A stretch of 46,619 nucleotides of DNA, taken from positions 1-46,619 of the forward strand of contig CANTYJ010000039.1 of assembly GCA_947854175.1 (NCBI GenBank), read 5' to 3'. Position numbers and translations under genes: made by a program. This stretch comes from an uncultured Turicimonas sp. (GTDB lineage: Bacteria > Pseudomonadota > Gammaproteobacteria > Burkholderiales > Burkholderiaceae_F). The notes under the pieces were generated by a model. It had not been told where the DNA came from. It made no database searches and saw nothing but the letters and a program-made list of their open reading frames with translations. Positions 44,096 through 46,619 of this stretch are shown one piece after another; position 1 is the first letter of the stretch, and each line of letters begins with the position of its first letter.

Positions 44096-44135
44096 AAAGG
44101 TTGGAGAGTTATTTCCAACCTTTAAATCTTTATAC
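44096..44135 (+). terminator. Terminator after the AI-2E family gene
   Basis: A perfect 10-bp stem AAAGGTTGGA/TCCAACCTTT (44096-44105, 44114-44123) with an eight-base loop is followed by AAATCTTTAT, a modest T tract. Because it occupies this stretch, the racemase gene must start downstream of it. Confidence 0.7.
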
Positions 44136-44175
44136 TTGCATAAATGTTAATTTTGACTCAAAACTGGAAAACATC

Positions 44176-45642
44176 ATGCCGGTTATCAACAACATCATTG
44201 CTATCTCAGGCGCTATTTGTCCTAACTTCTTTATCGATAAACTAACTTCTGCGATTCATTCCTGCCGTTATCGCGGAGATGAAAAACCTTCGGTTGAATC
44301 CATTCGTTTAGACTGGGTATCTCCTCCGGAAGATGCTCCTAAACTCGTCAAGGAAGGAGACAGAAAATGCCGTGTTTATGATGAGGTTCAATACTTCACG
44401 GATAGAGGTGTCAAAGTTGTTGCGCTGCCAAATTTCCAGGCTTTGACTTTCTTAGAGGAACTTCAAACAGAATTCACTACCCCGATCGCAAACATGGCGA
44501 TCGCTGTGGCTCAATCATTAAAAGATAAAAAAGACCTTAAACTCGGCTATCTGGGTTTGGCAACCGAACCAAAATTTGAGGCTATTAAAAAATCATTCGA
44601 AGGAATAGCTGATGTTCAATGGGTTTTGGCTGATAAAGATAATCAGCAGATGCTCAAACAATTTGAACAGATGTTTTTTGGTAAAGAACTTTCCGCTGAA
44701 CAAAAAGAAGAAGCTCTTTCTATTCTCCTGAATGCGTGTGAAAGCCTCAAAAACAACGGAGCTGAATTAATTCTTCCTTCCTGTGTCGGACAATGCGAGT
44801 ACGAACCGGAATTAAATGTCGCAGGCTTCCATCTAGTCAATGTTGCAGAGGCATATGCTTTATATCTTTGCCAAACAGACTGGAAACCACTTCCGAAACC
44901 ATTCAAAATTGGTATCGTCGGTGGCCTCGGACCAATGGCAACTGTTGACTTATATGACAAGATTACAAAAGCATCACCGGCTAAAACTGATCAAGAACAC
45001 ATCAAAGTCGTAATTGAACAGAATCCACAAATTCCTGACCGTACCAAATATTTATTAAATGGAGGTGTTGATCCGACACTTGCTCTGTATTCTGCCTGCA
45101 AGAAACTTGAAGCCGATCAGGTTGATGTCATTATTTTCCCATGCAACACGGCTCACGCTTTTATGCCTACAGTTGCCGCACATATCAATGTGCCCTTTAT
45201 CAATATGCAGCAGACCACTCTTGAAGAAATTCAAAAGAAATTTGGTAAAGATGTTGTCATCGGTTTGATGGCTACTGACGGAACTTGTAAGACAGGTATC
45301 TACAAAAATAAAGCAGATCAAATGGGGTTGGCTTTGGTTACACCGGAACCGGAATACCAGGTCTTCGTTATGGAAGCCATTTATGGTCCGAAAGGTGTTA
45401 AAGCCGGCTTTAATGACGGTGAATGCAAAGAACAGCTTCTCAAAGCGGCAAGACATCTTGTAAAAGATAAGAATGCAACCTGCCTTATTCTTGGTTGCAC
45501 TGAGTTGCCTTTAATTCTCGATGAAGATGATAATTTCGATATTGAAGGCACATCTGTCTCCATCGTCGATCCGACCTCAGCCGTCGCCAGAAAAGTCGTC
45601 ACTGTTGCTGAAGACGCTACAAAACAAAGAGGAAGAAGATAA
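44176..45642 (+). CDS. Tandem aspartate/glutamate racemase-like protein, N-half degenerate
   Basis: A 488-aa protein of two Asp/Glu racemase-like halves. The ATG at 44176 has GGA about seven bases upstream; an earlier TTG would lie in the upstream terminator. The C-half (about 243-488) starts FKIGIVGGLGPMATVDLYDKI and has both catalytic-type cysteines, Cys323 in FPCNTAHAF and Cys441 in LGCTELPL, so it can act as a cofactor-independent racemase. The N-half keeps Cys203 (LPSCVGQCEY) but has Asn86 (LPNFQAL) where the first Cys should be, so it is probably not a racemase on its own; it may be regulatory or a lyase-like half. The stop overlaps the next ATG (TAATG). Substrate unknown. Confidence 0.8.
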   Translation: MPVINNIIAISGAICPNFFIDKLTSAIHSCRYRGDEKPSVESIRLDWVSPPEDAPKLVKEGDRKCRVYDEVQYFTDRGVKVVALPNFQALTFLEELQTEFTTPIANMAIAVAQSLKDKKDLKLGYLGLATEPKFEAIKKSFEGIADVQWVLADKDNQQMLKQFEQMFFGKELSAEQKEEALSILLNACESLKNNGAELILPSCVGQCEYEPELNVAGFHLVNVAEAYALYLCQTDWKPLPKPFKIGIVGGLGPMATVDLYDKITKASPAKTDQEHIKVVIEQNPQIPDRTKYLLNGGVDPTLALYSACKKLEADQVDVIIFPCNTAHAFMPTVAAHINVPFINMQQTTLEEIQKKFGKDVVIGLMATDGTCKTGIYKNKADQMGLALVTPEPEYQVFVMEAIYGPKGVKAGFNDGECKEQLLKAARHLVKDKNATCLILGCTELPLILDEDDNFDIEGTSVSIVDPTSAVARKVVTVAEDATKQRGRR

Positions 45643-46541
45643 TGACAGTTGGACAGGCACCAAAAATTAAAGTCGCTTTTATCGGTTTAGGTGTCATGGG
45701 CTACCCCATGGCAGCCCATTTAGCAAAAGCCGGACACGATGTCACGGTTTATAACCGGACAACTTCCAAAGCAAAAAAATGGGTAGACGAATTCGGCGGA
45801 AAAATGGCTCTTTCTCCAAGAGCAGCTGCCTATGACTGCGATATCGTATTTGTCTGCGTCGGAAACGACAATGACTTAAGAAGTGTTGTCCTCGGAGAAA
45901 CTGGAGCTTTTGCGGGAATGAAACCCGGAGCAACCCTTTGGGACGACACAACTGATTCTGCTATTGTTGCCAACGAGCTTTATGCAAAAGCCAAAGAGCT
46001 CGGTCTAAATTTCGTTGATGCTCCGGTTTCCGGAGGGCAAGCCGGTGCAGAAAACGGTGTTTTGACCGTAATGTGCGGTGGTGACGAAGATGTCATTGAA
46101 AAATGTTCTTCCGTCGCTGCGGCTTTTGCCTGTTCTATTAAGAGAATAGGTCCCAGCGGTTCCGGTCAGTTGGCTAAAATGTGCAACCAAATCTGCATCG
46201 CCGGCATCCTTCAAGGTTTATCTGAAGCAATTGCCTTTGGAAAAACAGCAGGGCTCAACATTCCTTTAGTTCTTGATGTCATCAGCAAAGGGGCAGCAGG
46301 AAGCTGGCAAATGCAGGCAAGAGGCCTGACCATGGAGGCTGGAAAGTTTGATTTTGGGTTCGCCGTCGACTGGATGAGAAAGGATTTGGGAATTTGTCTG
46401 GAACAAGCCCGTAAAACCGGAGCTAACCTTCCGATGACAGCTCTGGTTGATCAGTTCTATAGTGAAGTTCAAAACAGAGGCGGCGGAAGATGGGATACTT
46501 CCAGTCTGGTGACTCTTTTAAACACTGAACCAAAAAAATAA
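45642..46541 (+). CDS. 3-hydroxyisobutyrate dehydrogenase-family NAD(P)-dependent oxidoreductase
   Basis: A 299-aa beta-hydroxyacid dehydrogenase. The Rossmann motif GLGVMG (residues 15-20) is followed by the family signature PMAAHLAKAGHDVTVYNRT, with Arg favouring NADP or an unclear preference. FVDAPVSGGQAGAENGVLTVMCGG is the substrate-site block, and the catalytic Lys is in GSGQLAKMCNQ (near 181). The C-terminal helical domain has GAAGSWQMQARG and DWMRKDLGICLEQA. Members act on 3-hydroxyisobutyrate, tartronate semialdehyde, or succinate semialdehyde; I cannot tell which. It is coupled by a one-base overlap to the racemase-like gene, so the two share a pathway. A terminator follows. Confidence 0.88.
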   Translation: MTVGQAPKIKVAFIGLGVMGYPMAAHLAKAGHDVTVYNRTTSKAKKWVDEFGGKMALSPRAAAYDCDIVFVCVGNDNDLRSVVLGETGAFAGMKPGATLWDDTTDSAIVANELYAKAKELGLNFVDAPVSGGQAGAENGVLTVMCGGDEDVIEKCSSVAAAFACSIKRIGPSGSGQLAKMCNQICIAGILQGLSEAIAFGKTAGLNIPLVLDVISKGAAGSWQMQARGLTMEAGKFDFGFAVDWMRKDLGICLEQARKTGANLPMTALVDQFYSEVQNRGGGRWDTSSLVTLLNTEPKK

Positions 46542-46560
46542 AGAATTCAAATAATGACTT

Positions 46561-46617
46561 GAAAGGGGATGTTGCAAAATTCGACTTTTATCGGATTAGC
46601 ATTTCCCCTTTCTTTTA
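46561..46617 (+). terminator. Terminator after the dehydrogenase gene
   Basis: GAAAGGGGA (46561-46569) pairs with TCCCCTTTC (46604-46612), with ATG/CAT pairs inside and a long loop, followed by TTTTATA at the window end. Confidence 0.65.
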
Positions 46618-46619
46618 TA

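Noticed and set aside
1-46619. CRISPR arrays, prophage or complete insertion sequences
   Set aside because: No regularly spaced repeats, phage genes, transposase with flanking inverted repeats, or integrase were seen anywhere in the window.

Overview
The window looks like a chromosomal piece of a low-GC betaproteobacterium. The gene order psd-pssA-leuA, tpiA-secG-tRNA-Leu(GAG) and rpsO-pnp is typical of Burkholderiales. The AT-rich bases, the ferredoxin-type 2-oxoacid oxidoreductase, the HydE-like maturase and the fumarate-reductase remnant point to an anaerobic, probably gut-associated lineage such as Sutterellaceae. The genus is an inference from gene content; no 16S rRNA is present. Both ends look like arbitrary or contig edges: base 1 lies inside a tRNA-Leu copy identical to the one at 563-647.

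Region 1 (1-16.2 kb) is mostly housekeeping on the minus strand: tpiA, secG and tRNA-Leu; a lone hydE-like radical SAM gene; rpsO and pnp; a TfoX-domain protein; psd-pssA and leuA; a SIMPL-domain secreted protein; and radA. Between these lie a plus-strand RmlB-like protein without its catalytic residues, a lipoprotein and a DUF805 membrane protein. Most transcription units end in clear Rho-independent terminators. A small plus-strand hairpin plus terminator near 6.8 kb, with a C-rich loop, looks like an unannotated small RNA.

Region 2 (16.4-29.5 kb) is an envelope polysaccharide/LPS locus: wbaP (initiating sugar-phosphate transferase), two GT4 glycosyltransferases, a WaaE-like GT2, ugd, a WaaL-like ligase, and a yejM homologue next to gpsA. 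It also holds a decayed autotransporter, a frameshifted small membrane protein just upstream of yejM, and a 1.35-kb AT-rich gap. Strands alternate and GC is lower here, as expected of a variable surface locus.

Region 3 (29.5-37.1 kb) has an HU gene and then a plus-strand operon: ADP-forming acyl-CoA synthetase, 2-oxoacid oxidoreductase gamma, alpha and beta subunits, and a GltD-like flavoprotein with extra iron-sulfur clusters. Together they would oxidise a 2-oxoacid to acyl-CoA, pass electrons to a nicotinamide pool, and recover ATP from the thioester.

Region 4 (37.1-46.6 kb) has a phosphoethanolamine transferase split by a nine-base G/C tract (a strong phase-variation candidate), a fumarate reductase remnant, and a copper ATPase with three C-terminal metal-binding domains. 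The ATPase is divergent from an HxlR regulator with a perfect palindromic operator. An AI-2E family transporter and a two-gene operon of a tandem Asp/Glu racemase-like protein and a 3-hydroxyisobutyrate-dehydrogenase-family enzyme follow.

The most interesting points are the phase-variable lipid A modifier, the small RNA candidate, the HxlR/CopA divergon and the 2-oxoacid-to-ATP module. I found no CRISPR array, no prophage and no intact insertion sequence.
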